From contig JAUIJE010000011.1 of assembly GCA_030431455.1 (NCBI GenBank), forward strand, positions 248,001-312,000: DNA of 64,000 nt, written 5' to 3'. A model generated the notes under the pieces. The model ran no database searches. It worked only from the letters and a program-made list of their open reading frames with translations, and was not told where the DNA came from. Of the stretch, positions 8,173 to 16,070 are shown piece after piece. Source of the DNA: a bacterium. Its GTDB lineage: Bacteria > Myxococcota > UBA727 > JAUIJE01. Every line of letters begins with the position of its first letter. The first letter of the stretch is position 1. A program made the translations under genes and the position numbers.

Positions 8173-9828
8173 TCAATCCAGGTTGATCTGGTTGCGGCGG
8201 CACGTGTTCTTGAAGTCGTTCTTGTCGACGGCTTTGGCCAATGCTTCTTCTTTGGTCACGGTGCCGGCCTTGATCAGCTGCACCAAAGCATCGTTGAGCG
8301 TGACCATGCCCATCGACTTGCCGGTCTGCATGATCGAGGGCAGCTGAAAGGTCTTGCCCTCGCGAATGATGTTGGACACCGACGGGGTGACCACGAGGAT
8401 TTCCAGCCCGGCCACGCGGCCTCCGCCGTTCTTCTTGAGCAGGGTCTGGGCCACCACCCCGCGCAGGGATTCGGACAGCATGGTGCGAATTTGGGCCTGC
8501 CGGTCAGCGGGGAACTGGTCGATGATGCGGTCCACCGTCGACGGGGCGGTGTTGGTGTGCAGCGTGCCGAACACCAAGTGGCCGGTCTCGGCGGTCTCGA
8601 TGGCGATGGCCACGGTCTCGAGGTCACGCATCTCGCCCACGAGCACGATGTCCGGGTCCTCGCGGAGGGCGGCCCGGAGGGCGTTTTTGAAGGAGTCGGT
8701 GTGGGTGCGAAGCTCGCGCTGGTTGATGACGCAGCTCTTGTCCTCGTGCACAAACTCGATGGGGTCTTCGATGGTGATGATGTGTGAGGATTGGGTGCGG
8801 TTGATGTAGTCGATCATCGCCGCCAGGGTGGTGGACTTGCCTGACCCGGTGGGGCCGGTGACGACGACGAGGCCCTTGTTGAGGTTGCACATGTCGAGGA
8901 CCGCCTTGGGCAGGTTGAGGTCCTCAGCGCTGAGAATCTTCGACGGGATCTGGCGGAAGATCCCGCCCACCCCGCGGCGGTCGCGGAAGATGTTGCAACG
9001 AAACCGTGCCAAGCCGGGGATCTCGTACGCGAAGTCGACGTCGTTGGCGGCGTAGAACTCGCGGCGGTACTCGACCGGGGTGATGCCGAACAGCAGGTGC
9101 TCGGCTTGGCCCGGATTGAGCGGGCTGTTGTCCCCCAGGCGGACGAGGTCACCGTCCCGGCGGATGATCACGGGCTTGTCCGAGCAGACGTAGAGGTCAG
9201 AGCCCCCGCGCTCGACGAGCTGGCGGAAGTAGGTGTCGATGGGCGCGTTGTCGCCCGGGGTCACGTAGGGGATGTCCGGCCGGCTGGGGTTGACCGTGGT
9301 GGGGGCCGCGGCCGCGGGGGCGGGGGTGTTCGCCACCGGCGGGGGTGGGGCCCCGCCGCCGCCGAGCTGGCCGGCGTCGAGCGCGGCTTGTTCGATCTTG
9401 TCCATCGCGTCCTGGCGGCTCACCACCTGGATGGCCTTGATCTCGTCGGGGATCTCGGTCGCGCCGGTCTGGGGCAGGCCGGGGCTGTCGAAGCCCTCGC
9501 CGGGGTCTTCCTCGACGGGGTCGGTGTCGGCGGCCGGGCGCACCACGATGCGCAGCTCGTTGACCGCGCGGTGGACCTCGACCGCCACCGTCCCGTCGGG
9601 GGCGCGGTAGGTGAACTCGTGTTTGCCCGGCTTGTTGATGTCCCCGAGCATCGAGGCCGGGGCCATCTCGGACAGGATGGACTCCACCTGGTTGAGCGGC
9701 ATGGGCGCGGCGGTGATCGGGCGCCGCGCCCCCCCCGCGACGAGCATGACCTTGTGGCCAGAGCCGAGCCCGATGGCGTCGGCGCCGAACTCGAAAAGGT
9801 GACGGACCAGAGGATCAATGCGCGCCAT
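8173..9828 (-). CDS. pilT: Type IV pilus retraction ATPase PilT with N-terminal extension
   Basis: AAA+ secretion ATPase that disassembles the pilus for twitching motility; cytoplasmic hexamer at the inner membrane. Walker A GPTGSGKSTT (about residue 325), Asp box IEDPIEFVHEDK, Walker B DIVLVGEMRD and His box GHLVFGTLHTNTA are intact. At 551 aa it is about 190 residues longer than usual PilT (~345-370). The extension has a ~100-residue domain resembling a degenerate copy of PilT's own N-terminal PAS-like domain (DPLVRHLFEFGADAIGL against DTYFRQLVERGGSDLYV), then a Pro/Ala-rich linker. It is the last gene of an operon with the two genes upstream; no other pilus genes are in the window. Confidence 0.92.
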   Translation of the reverse strand: MARIDPLVRHLFEFGADAIGLGSGHKVMLVAGGARRPITAAPMPLNQVESILSEMAPASMLGDINKPGKHEFTYRAPDGTVAVEVHRAVNELRIVVRPAADTDPVEEDPGEGFDSPGLPQTGATEIPDEIKAIQVVSRQDAMDKIEQAALDAGQLGGGGAPPPPVANTPAPAAAAPTTVNPSRPDIPYVTPGDNAPIDTYFRQLVERGGSDLYVCSDKPVIIRRDGDLVRLGDNSPLNPGQAEHLLFGITPVEYRREFYAANDVDFAYEIPGLARFRCNIFRDRRGVGGIFRQIPSKILSAEDLNLPKAVLDMCNLNKGLVVVTGPTGSGKSTTLAAMIDYINRTQSSHIITIEDPIEFVHEDKSCVINQRELRTHTDSFKNALRAALREDPDIVLVGEMRDLETVAIAIETAETGHLVFGTLHTNTAPSTVDRIIDQFPADRQAQIRTMLSESLRGVVAQTLLKKNGGGRVAGLEILVVTPSVSNIIREGKTFQLPSIMQTGKSMGMVTLNDALVQLIKAGTVTKEEALAKAVDKNDFKNTCRRNQINLD

Positions 9829-9837
9829 GTGTGCGTC

Positions 9838-10374
9838 CTACTCGCGGGGGCCTTCGTCGGGGACGATCTCGATCGTGGCCACGCGGTTCAAGTGCACGAT
9901 GTGCGCTTTTTCCTCGTCGCGGAGCGAGATGACCTCCGACGCGTCCTGGTTCAAGAAATCGATCACCCGCTGCGCACCATGTGGCTGCAGGTACACGATG
10001 GTGCCGGTCAGCTCCGCGCCCGAATCGAGCTGAAGCCGAAGGTTCTTTTTGGTGGCCGAGTCACCGGCCAGGTCCTCGGTGGACAGCGACTCCATCGAGA
10101 ACTCCGTGTCCGCGTCGACGGTGAGGCCGAGCACGTTGCGGCCGTTGACCATCACGAACCGGCCATCCGCCCGCTCGAACGCGATGAACCGCTTGCGCCG
10201 CAACAGATCGCTGGGCCGCTCGGGGCCGGCGTAGCTTTCGCCCACCTCGGCGAGGAAGACATACCCGTCCTGCGGTTCGACCCCGGCCACGAACAACCGG
10301 GCCGCGGTCTTGCGCTTGGGGATCTGAAACTCTTCGCCGGTGCGCGGCAGGTCGAACGGCTGCTCCTCGCTCAC
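9838..10374 (-). CDS. Hypothetical protein in the pilT operon
   Basis: 178 aa, not recognised. The start is GTG at 10374, overlapping the stop of the YceI gene (GTGA), and the stop lies 9 nt before pilT, so all three are co-translated. Soluble, acidic, beta-rich, with no signal peptide or transmembrane segment. Residues ~45-105 (KRFIAFERADGRFVMVNGRNV and after) and the ending AHIVHLNRVATIEIVPDE look like RNA- or ligand-binding beta sheets; the LNRVATIEI ending recalls Sm-like or Hfq-like strands, but that is weak. A role linked to PilT is suggested only by position. Confidence 0.65.
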   Translation of the reverse strand: MSEEQPFDLPRTGEEFQIPKRKTAARLFVAGVEPQDGYVFLAEVGESYAGPERPSDLLRRKRFIAFERADGRFVMVNGRNVLGLTVDADTEFSMESLSTEDLAGDSATKKNLRLQLDSGAELTGTIVYLQPHGAQRVIDFLNQDASEVISLRDEEKAHIVHLNRVATIEIVPDEGPRE

Positions 10375-11090
10375 CGGGGCACCACGATGTGAAGCTTGAG
10401 CAGCACCTGATCGCGGATGAGGTCATCGGGTTTGCCCGGGTACACGATGCCCCAGTCCTTGCGGTTGATGGAAAACTCCGACGAGACCTCGATCTGCTTG
10501 TCCGAGAACGTCGCCTTGGCCGGGAACGAGACCTTCTTGGTCACGCCCCGCATTGTGAGATGCCCGTTGATCACATGGGTCACGCCCGCGTCGCCGCCTT
10601 CTTCGATCGACGTCGAGTAGAACGTCGCGGTGGGGTACTGCGCGACCTGGAAAAAATCGCCCGTCTGCAGGTGCTTGGTCAACTTGTCCGCGTCGGTGGT
10701 CACGCTGCCCATGTCGATGTCCACCGACACCGCCTGCGGCAGCTTGCCGTCTTTGAGCGCCAGCTTTCCACTGAATTTCTCAAACTTGCCTTCGTGGCTG
10801 CCGGTGACCTTGCTCCCGACGAAGCCCACGCTCGATCCCGTGTCGGGACCGAAGGTCTTGCCCGCGGCCAGGGCCTGCTTGTCCTCGGCGGACGCGAGGT
10901 CCGCAGCAGATTTTGTCGCCGCCGCGTCGCCGGCGGGGGCGGCCTTGTCCCCGGTCGGGGCCTTGTCGGTGGCGTTCTCGGCGACGTCCTCGACCGCGGC
11001 CTTGGCTTTGCCCTCCGTCGGGTCCTTGCACGCGGTGCCCGCCACCGCCACCGCCAACACCATGCCCCCGGTCCACATCAGATTGCGCAT
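10371..11090 (-). CDS. YceI-family lipoprotein
   Basis: 239 aa. Signal peptide with lipobox-like GTAC (Cys21), an Ala/Lys/Asp-rich linker of about 60 residues, then a YceI-like lipocalin barrel (about residues 85-239). Diagnostic blocks: VGFVGSKVTGSHEGKFEKF, the DIDMGSVTTD strand, HLQTGDFFQVAQYPTATFYS and GHLTMRGVTKKVSFPA. The family binds isoprenoid-like lipids in the periplasm. ATG at 11090 is chosen because of the GGGGGT upstream and the clean signal peptide. First gene of the operon leading to pilT; its stop is embedded in the next start (GTGA). Confidence 0.9.
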   Translation of the reverse strand: MRNLMWTGGMVLAVAVAGTACKDPTEGKAKAAVEDVAENATDKAPTGDKAAPAGDAAATKSAADLASAEDKQALAAGKTFGPDTGSSVGFVGSKVTGSHEGKFEKFSGKLALKDGKLPQAVSVDIDMGSVTTDADKLTKHLQTGDFFQVAQYPTATFYSTSIEEGGDAGVTHVINGHLTMRGVTKKVSFPAKATFSDKQIEVSSEFSINRKDWGIVYPGKPDDLIRDQVLLKLHIVVPR

Positions 11091-11202
11091 CGCTACCCCC
11101 TTGTTGCGCGCCGTGCGCGATGGGCGCCTGGTAGTCAGTCGCACCAGCCCCCGCAACCCGGCATCGTTGGTTCTCCGGGCCGCGGCTGAGGTAGCATCGG
11201 CC

Positions 11203-12510
11203 ATGGTCTTTCGCCTCAAAAACAAGGTCTACGCCAACCTCTCCCACGCCGGCAAGCCGCTGCTGCTGCGCACCTTCGACGACGACTCCGCCGGGAGTGT
11301 CGACGACGTGCACCGGGACCTGCTCACCCAAGTGGCCCAGGGCATCGCCCCCGACGAAGCCGCCGACACCGAGGGCGGGCGCGCCCTGGTCGAACTCGGC
11401 ATCGCCAAGCCGGGCCTCGACCCCGTCGACCCGCACGCGCGCAAACAGCTCGTGGCCGTCGGCGCGTCCGAGGACTGGAAGATCCGGGGCCTCCCCGAGG
11501 CCGAGCTCCTCGAAGACCTGGTGGAGATGCACGCCCGTCGCAAGATGTTCGCGCCGATCTACGGCCAGACCTCGTGCCTGCCCCAAAGCGCCATCGCCCG
11601 CCTGCACACCATCCGCACCCACGTGCCCCAGGGCGCGCGCATCGCCCTCATCGGCGACGACGACCTGCTCGCGATTCCGCTGTTTCGGTACGGCTACCGC
11701 GTCACCGTGTTCGACATCGACGACGACCTGTTGCGCTTCGAGGGCGTGCTCGCCCAAGAACAAGGCGCCGACATCGAGCTCGTCCACCAGAACCTGCTCG
11801 CCCCCCTCCCGGACAACATCGCCGGCCAGTTCGACGCGGCGTTCACCGATCCCATCTCCCACCAGAACTGCCTCACCGTCTTTTTGGGCCGGGCGTTCGC
11901 GGTGACCAAGCCGGGCGGGCACGTCTTTTGCGCCTGCTATCCACAGTCTCGTTGGATCTTCCACGAGGTGTATTCAACGCTGCCCGGTCGCATCCTCGAC
12001 ATTCACGAAATCATGACCAGCTACTACGGCCACGCGTTCTCCGAGGTCGACTACCAATCCGATCTCATCGTCATCGGGCGCGAAGAGGGCGCGTTGCCCA
12101 TCGCGCCCGACGCCCCCATGCCCGACATCGACGTGACCTACGAAGAGCTCCCCTGGCCGATGGTGGGCTTTATCCAAGGTCGCTCCGGCCGACTGTCCCT
12201 CAACCGGTTGACCGCCGATGACTTGGCCGGGGCCTGGGTCTCCGCCGGCCACCAGGTCGCCCAGGTGGGGGGCGTGGACGCGGGGGACGCGATGTCCGCC
12301 CGCCTGCTCGACGAGCGCGACCGCGCGGTGGTGTTTCGCACCGACCGCAAACGCAAGACCACCCACGCGGTGATGTACCCCTCTCCCGAGGAGATCCGGC
12401 CCGAGGCCATGGCCCTCGACATGCTCTTGAAGAGCCGGTGGGGCTACACCCGCCCGGTGTTCGCCCATGAATTTTTTGGGGAGCGCTGGACCGGTCTGCC
12501 CGAGCCCTAG
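11203..12510 (+). CDS. Branched-polyamine synthase-like (BpsA-type) Rossmann enzyme
   Basis: 435 aa. The N-terminal ~110 residues hold a helical domain; residues ~140-280 form a class I methyltransferase/aminopropyltransferase fold with IALIGDDDLLAIPLFRYG, VTVFDIDDDLLRF and FDAAFTDPISHQNC. The GDDD-LL and FTDP pattern is that of N4-bis(aminopropyl)spermidine synthase, which adds aminopropyl groups from decarboxylated AdoMet to make branched polyamines. About 120 C-terminal residues are unassigned. No signal peptide, so cytoplasmic. No good Shine-Dalgarno before the ATG. A divergent relative lies on the other strand at 13158-14294. Confidence 0.7.
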   Translation: MVFRLKNKVYANLSHAGKPLLLRTFDDDSAGSVDDVHRDLLTQVAQGIAPDEAADTEGGRALVELGIAKPGLDPVDPHARKQLVAVGASEDWKIRGLPEAELLEDLVEMHARRKMFAPIYGQTSCLPQSAIARLHTIRTHVPQGARIALIGDDDLLAIPLFRYGYRVTVFDIDDDLLRFEGVLAQEQGADIELVHQNLLAPLPDNIAGQFDAAFTDPISHQNCLTVFLGRAFAVTKPGGHVFCACYPQSRWIFHEVYSTLPGRILDIHEIMTSYYGHAFSEVDYQSDLIVIGREEGALPIAPDAPMPDIDVTYEELPWPMVGFIQGRSGRLSLNRLTADDLAGAWVSAGHQVAQVGGVDAGDAMSARLLDERDRAVVFRTDRKRKTTHAVMYPSPEEIRPEAMALDMLLKSRWGYTRPVFAHEFFGERWTGLPEP

Positions 12511-12513
12511 CGT

Positions 12514-12534
12514 GCATCTCAAAATCATAGATGC
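12514..12534 (+). terminator. Hairpin after the BpsA-like gene
   Basis: GCATCT (12514-12519) and AGATGC (12529-12534) flank a 9-nt AT-rich loop just after the stop at 12510. There is no T run, so it may be a weak or factor-assisted terminator, or an mRNA 3' stabiliser. Confidence 0.35.
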
Positions 12535-12555
12535 GTGCGCTCGCCACGGCCACGA

Positions 12556-12589
12556 CGAGCGCCCGATCGGGCGTCTCGTCGCTGGACAC
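12556..12589 (-). repeat. Dispersed 34-nt hairpin repeat, copy 1
   Basis: Lies at the stop codon of the GNAT gene on the minus strand. It folds as GACGAG-A-CGCCCG / CGGGCG-CTCGTC. A copy at 52825-52858 differs at one base out of 34 and also follows a minus-strand stop codon. It acts as a terminator or is a REP-like element. Confidence 0.75.
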
Positions 12590-13161
12590 TAGGCCATCAC
12601 GTAAGGCGTCTCGGGAATCTTCAGCTTGGTGCCCAATTCGTCGCGAACGCGTTGCCACTGGGCTTTGTCCATCTCGATGTACACCCCCTCGAGCACGCGC
12701 CCATCGGACATGCGCCGGGTGCCGTCGCCGATGACGGGAATGCGCATCGCCTTGATCATGCCCTGGCTGGCGCCGTTGCTGGCGTCGACCCAGGCATGAA
12801 AACGCGCGACCTTTTCGCCGAGCAGCCAATCGTCGAACAAGCACCACAACGCCTGCAGTGACAATCCCTGGCCCCGCACCGAGGGGTCGGTGATGGCGAT
12901 GTCGACCTCGGCGGTGTCGGTGATTTTGCGGCCGTCGCCCTCGAGGATGATCACCCCCACCACCCGGTCGTCGTCGGTGGTGTGGATGTAGCAGCCGCCC
13001 CAGTGTTTCATCGCCAGGGCGAGCCGGTAGCCGGTGTCCATGCGGGGGGCGGCCACGAAGTCGAAGTTGCGCCAGACATCGTCGACGCTCATGAGGTCGA
13101 CGAGCTCCTGCAGGTTGGTGGGCCGAATGGCGCGAAGGTAGACGCGGCGGGGTTCGGTCAT
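12589..13161 (-). CDS. GNAT-family N-acetyltransferase
   Basis: 190 aa. Acetyl-CoA-dependent acyltransferase fold: VVGVIILEGDGRK is the beta4 region, AEVDIAITDPSVRGQGLS carries the motif A loop (usual form Q/RxxGxG/A; here RGQGLS), and ARFHAWVDASNGASQGMIKA is the motif B region. Substrate unknown. Its ATG overlaps the stop of the upstream Rossmann-enzyme gene (ATGA), so the two are coupled; an acetylase beside a polyamine-synthase-like enzyme could modify polyamines, which is only a guess. Followed directly by the 34-nt hairpin repeat. Confidence 0.85.
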   Translation of the reverse strand: MTEPRRVYLRAIRPTNLQELVDLMSVDDVWRNFDFVAAPRMDTGYRLALAMKHWGGCYIHTTDDDRVVGVIILEGDGRKITDTAEVDIAITDPSVRGQGLSLQALWCLFDDWLLGEKVARFHAWVDASNGASQGMIKAMRIPVIGDGTRRMSDGRVLEGVYIEMDKAQWQRVRDELGTKLKIPETPYVMA

Positions 13162-14294
13162 GGCACGAGTCCCTGCTCCGGGGGTTTGGTGGGGTCGACG
13201 AAGCGGTGCCGGGTCGGGCCGTGGGCCCGGACGAGATTCGCCAATGCTTGTGCAGGGCCCGGGGACCAGTGGGTGAAGGCGAGGGTGACCACCCGGTGCT
13301 GGTTGTCCGCGGCCAAGAGCGCGTCACCGAAATGCGGGGAGGCGAGGTGCCGGCGCAACAGATGGTCGTCGGTGAAGGCGGCGGGGGTGGCCCCGGGGTC
13401 GAGGTCCGCGCACCACGCGGCAAGGGCGGCGTCGAGGGCGGCGGCGGTGACGTCCCCGTCGAAGCCGCGGATCTGTTCGCCCCACGCGATGCGCAGCGCG
13501 GAGGGTTCTTCTTTGCGGGCCTCGGCGTCGTCGAGCGCGCGGTCGGTGCGGGGGGCGAACGCGGCGGCCTGCGGGGCCATCTCCCACAGGTCCCAGAACA
13601 CGTCCGGCACCTCGAGGCTGGGGGTGAGGCGCGGCACCACGTCGTTGTGCAGGCCCTTGGGCTCGAGCCCCCAGGCGTCGAGGTCGAAGCGCAGCGCGAA
13701 CCCCTCTTGGCGGTGGGCGAGCACAAACAGCCGGCCGTACTCGGGCGTGCACAGCTGCGCCAAGCGCTGCAAGGGCGCGGTGTGGGCCGCGGCGAGGGCC
13801 ACGCTGTCGACGAGCACCGCGTCGAAGCGCCCGATCCAGTCCGCGGGGAGCGCGGCGGAGGCGGCGCCGGGGTGAATGGTGAGCAGCGGCTCGAGCCCCA
13901 CCACGTGCCGGGGGTCGGCCGCACACACGGTGACGTCGAGGTCGCGGGCGGCCAGGGCCGCGCCCACGAGCTCGAGCCGGCCCACGACGAGGACGCGCCG
14001 GGCCCCGGTCTCGGCCACGATGTCGGACGCGGCCCAGGCCCCCTCGGGCAACACCGCCAAGGGGTGCCGCCCATCGAAGGTCAGTTGGGCCGCCACCAGG
14101 CGCCGGAGGGTGTCCAGGGCCGCGGCGTCGCGCCCCCAGGCCCAGCGCAACGGGCGGCCGAGCCGCGCCAAATGAGATTGCATCTCGTCGTCGTAGGGGG
14201 CGATGGCGTCCGGGGCCGGGTGGGCGCGCCCGGCGACATCGAACCCCACCAGCGGGCGGTCTTGGGACAAGAGCACGGATCGGACGTCGGCCAT
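13158..14294 (-). CDS. Divergent Rossmann enzyme related to the BpsA-like gene
   Basis: 378 aa. Residues ~85-215 form a methyltransferase-like fold: GARRVLVVGRLELVGAALAA, LDVTVCAADP and FDAVLVDSVALA occupy the places of GARIALIGDDDLLAIPLFR, YRVTVFDIDD and FDAAFTDPIS in the 11203-12510 protein, so the two look like distant paralogues. The GDDD and FTDP signatures are lost here (GRLE and VDS), suggesting altered or no aminopropyltransferase activity. Start 14294 (MADVRSVLL) is taken; another ATG lies 12 nt upstream. Coupled by ATGA overlap to the GNAT gene. Confidence 0.6.
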   Translation of the reverse strand: MADVRSVLLSQDRPLVGFDVAGRAHPAPDAIAPYDDEMQSHLARLGRPLRWAWGRDAAALDTLRRLVAAQLTFDGRHPLAVLPEGAWAASDIVAETGARRVLVVGRLELVGAALAARDLDVTVCAADPRHVVGLEPLLTIHPGAASAALPADWIGRFDAVLVDSVALAAAHTAPLQRLAQLCTPEYGRLFVLAHRQEGFALRFDLDAWGLEPKGLHNDVVPRLTPSLEVPDVFWDLWEMAPQAAAFAPRTDRALDDAEARKEEPSALRIAWGEQIRGFDGDVTAAALDAALAAWCADLDPGATPAAFTDDHLLRRHLASPHFGDALLAADNQHRVVTLAFTHWSPGPAQALANLVRAHGPTRHRFVDPTKPPEQGLVP

Positions 14295-14346
14295 GGCCCG
14301 GACCATACCGCAGGCCGTGGGCAGGGGGGGCGTGATGTCCGCGGGG

Positions 14347-15999
14347 TCAGGGCACAGGTTCGTCCGGGCCGCAGCTGTCGACATACGCGTCGCCGTCGAG
14401 GTCGCGCCCGGGGTCGCTGGCCGCCGCCGCCGCGTGGCCCCGGCACGGGCTGTTGAGCGACAGGTGCAGGCCGCGGAACGTGCCGGGCATAAACTGCGGG
14501 TCGGCCGCGAGCACCCCGGTGCCCCCGTTGGCGCCCCCCTCGATGACGCTGTCGGCGAGCATGCACCCCGAACTCAACGGCTGGTCGGTGCTGGCCGCGC
14601 CGAAGGCCAACGCCGCGCGCTCGACCAGGATGGCGCCCGAGTCGCAACGGAGGGCGTGGGCTTCCGAGCCGCCGTCCTGGTTGTCGTTGTTCCAAAACCC
14701 CACGTTGCGGACAATGACATTGCCAGAGCCGCCCTTTTGAAAGTCGAGCGTGGGGTCGTTGCTGCTGTTGTCAAAAAAGGACACCCCCGCGATGTCCACG
14801 TCGAGGGTGTCGAGCGCCACGCCGTCGGTGTCGTGCACCATCGAACGCCACAGGCGGAGCGCGCCGTCGTTGGACACGTCGATGGCGAGCCCGTCACCCC
14901 GCGCGGGGCCGAACTCGACGTGGTCGAACGTGCCGCGGCTGTTGGTGCCCTCGATGTGCACGATGTCGCGCGCGTTGAAGCCCGGACCGGTGCGCAACCG
15001 CATGCCCACCACGGAGACGTTCGCGCCTTGGGTGATGTCGAGCACCTCGCAGGGGCCATCGCAGCTGTTCTGTCCCGCGCTGATCGCGTAGCGGGCCGGC
15101 GCGCGGGCATCGCCCACCAGCAGCACCCGCAACGACGACGAAAACTCAATGCCCCGGCCCTCGGGGTTGTCGTTGGTGTCGCCATAGGGGGCCCCGTCCG
15201 AGGGGGCGAAGAACACCCAATGGGGGATGCCGACCGGGAGGTTGGCGACGTCGCCGAGGGTGGGCAGTTCGCTGCTGGGGAACTGGTGATACCCCATCCC
15301 CACCGTCGACGCGCACACCGAGGGCTCGCCTTGGCAGTACACATCCGGGGCCGCTTGGCACTGTATGCAGGTGTCCGGTTCGCTGTACGCCCCGAGGTCG
15401 CCGACGTCACAGTCCTCGCCGGCCTCCACCAACCCATTGCCGCAGGCCGGGGCCTCGCACAGGCACAGCCGGGACGGCCCGTCGGTGTCGTCGCAGCCGA
15501 TCACTTGGGCCGGGGCACAGTCGCCCACCGCCTGGTGGGCGTAGGCGGTGCGGCACCGCAGGCCCGCGGCGAGACAAGACGCGTCACAGCTTGTCTCCAA
15601 ACCCTCGAACCCTGCCAGGCATTGCCCGGGGCCACTGACGTCGGGGCACACCGTGGCGCCCGCCGATGACAGGGACACCAAGACACACGCGTCGCCATCG
15701 CCATCGCCGTCGCCGTCGCCGTCGCCGTCCCCATCCCCATCCCCATCCCCATCCCCATCCCCATCCCCATCACCATCACCATCACCATCGCCATCACCAT
15801 CACCATCACCATCGCCGTCACCATCCCCGTCGCCGTCCCCGTCGCCGTCCCCGTCACCATCTCCATCGCCGTCGCCGTCGCCGTCGCCGTCACCATCGCC
15901 CACGCCGGCGTCAGGGCCGGCGTCCACGGCCAGAAAGAACGAGCAGCCGCTGCCGAGCAGCACACCCACCATCAACACGATTCTGGACAAAGAGCGCAT
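14347..15999 (-). CDS. Gly-Asp lipoprotein with parallel beta-helix domain
   Basis: 550-aa surface lipoprotein. Signal peptide ends LLGSGC (Cys19); then about 35 GD dipeptides (DNA 15691-15900); then a Cys-rich segment with CGNGLVEAGEDCDVG, the DUF4215-type motif common in secreted proteins of Myxococcota; then about 280 residues resembling right-handed beta-helix rungs (VSVVGMRLRTG, HVEFGPARGDGL, VIVRNVGFWNNDNQDGG). The end DPGRDLDGDAYVDSCGPD resembles the closing tag often found after such helices. Beta-helices bind or cleave polysaccharides; no catalytic residues are evident. ATG at 15999, with GGTGCGGCG as a weak ribosome site. Confidence 0.8.
   Translation of the reverse strand: MRSLSRIVLMVGVLLGSGCSFFLAVDAGPDAGVGDGDGDGDGDGDGDGDGDGDGDGDGDGDGDGDGDGDGDGDGDGDGDGDGDGDGDGDGDGDGDGDGDGDGDACVLVSLSSAGATVCPDVSGPGQCLAGFEGLETSCDASCLAAGLRCRTAYAHQAVGDCAPAQVIGCDDTDGPSRLCLCEAPACGNGLVEAGEDCDVGDLGAYSEPDTCIQCQAAPDVYCQGEPSVCASTVGMGYHQFPSSELPTLGDVANLPVGIPHWVFFAPSDGAPYGDTNDNPEGRGIEFSSSLRVLLVGDARAPARYAISAGQNSCDGPCEVLDITQGANVSVVGMRLRTGPGFNARDIVHIEGTNSRGTFDHVEFGPARGDGLAIDVSNDGALRLWRSMVHDTDGVALDTLDVDIAGVSFFDNSSNDPTLDFQKGGSGNVIVRNVGFWNNDNQDGGSEAHALRCDSGAILVERAALAFGAASTDQPLSSGCMLADSVIEGGANGGTGVLAADPQFMPGTFRGLHLSLNSPCRGHAAAAASDPGRDLDGDAYVDSCGPDEPVP
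15691..15900 (-). repeat. Long Gly-Asp hexamer microsatellite, ~210 bp
   Basis: The second-longest of the tracts. Hexamers GATGGN and GACGGN alternate in blocks (for example runs of CCATCC at 15731-15770 on the plus strand), as expected from repeated slippage and block duplication. Length changes in units of 6 bp would keep the frame. Confidence 0.95.
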
Positions 16000-16070
16000 C
16001 CGCCGCACCCCGTAGAGTGTCCCATCCGCCGCGGCCGCGCTCAACGACGTCGCGGGGTGGGGCACCAGCC

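Noticed and set aside
15691-15900. Gly-Asp tracts as a CRISPR array or tandem non-coding repeat
   Set aside because: Units are 6 bp with no spacers and lie inside lipoprotein genes in frame.
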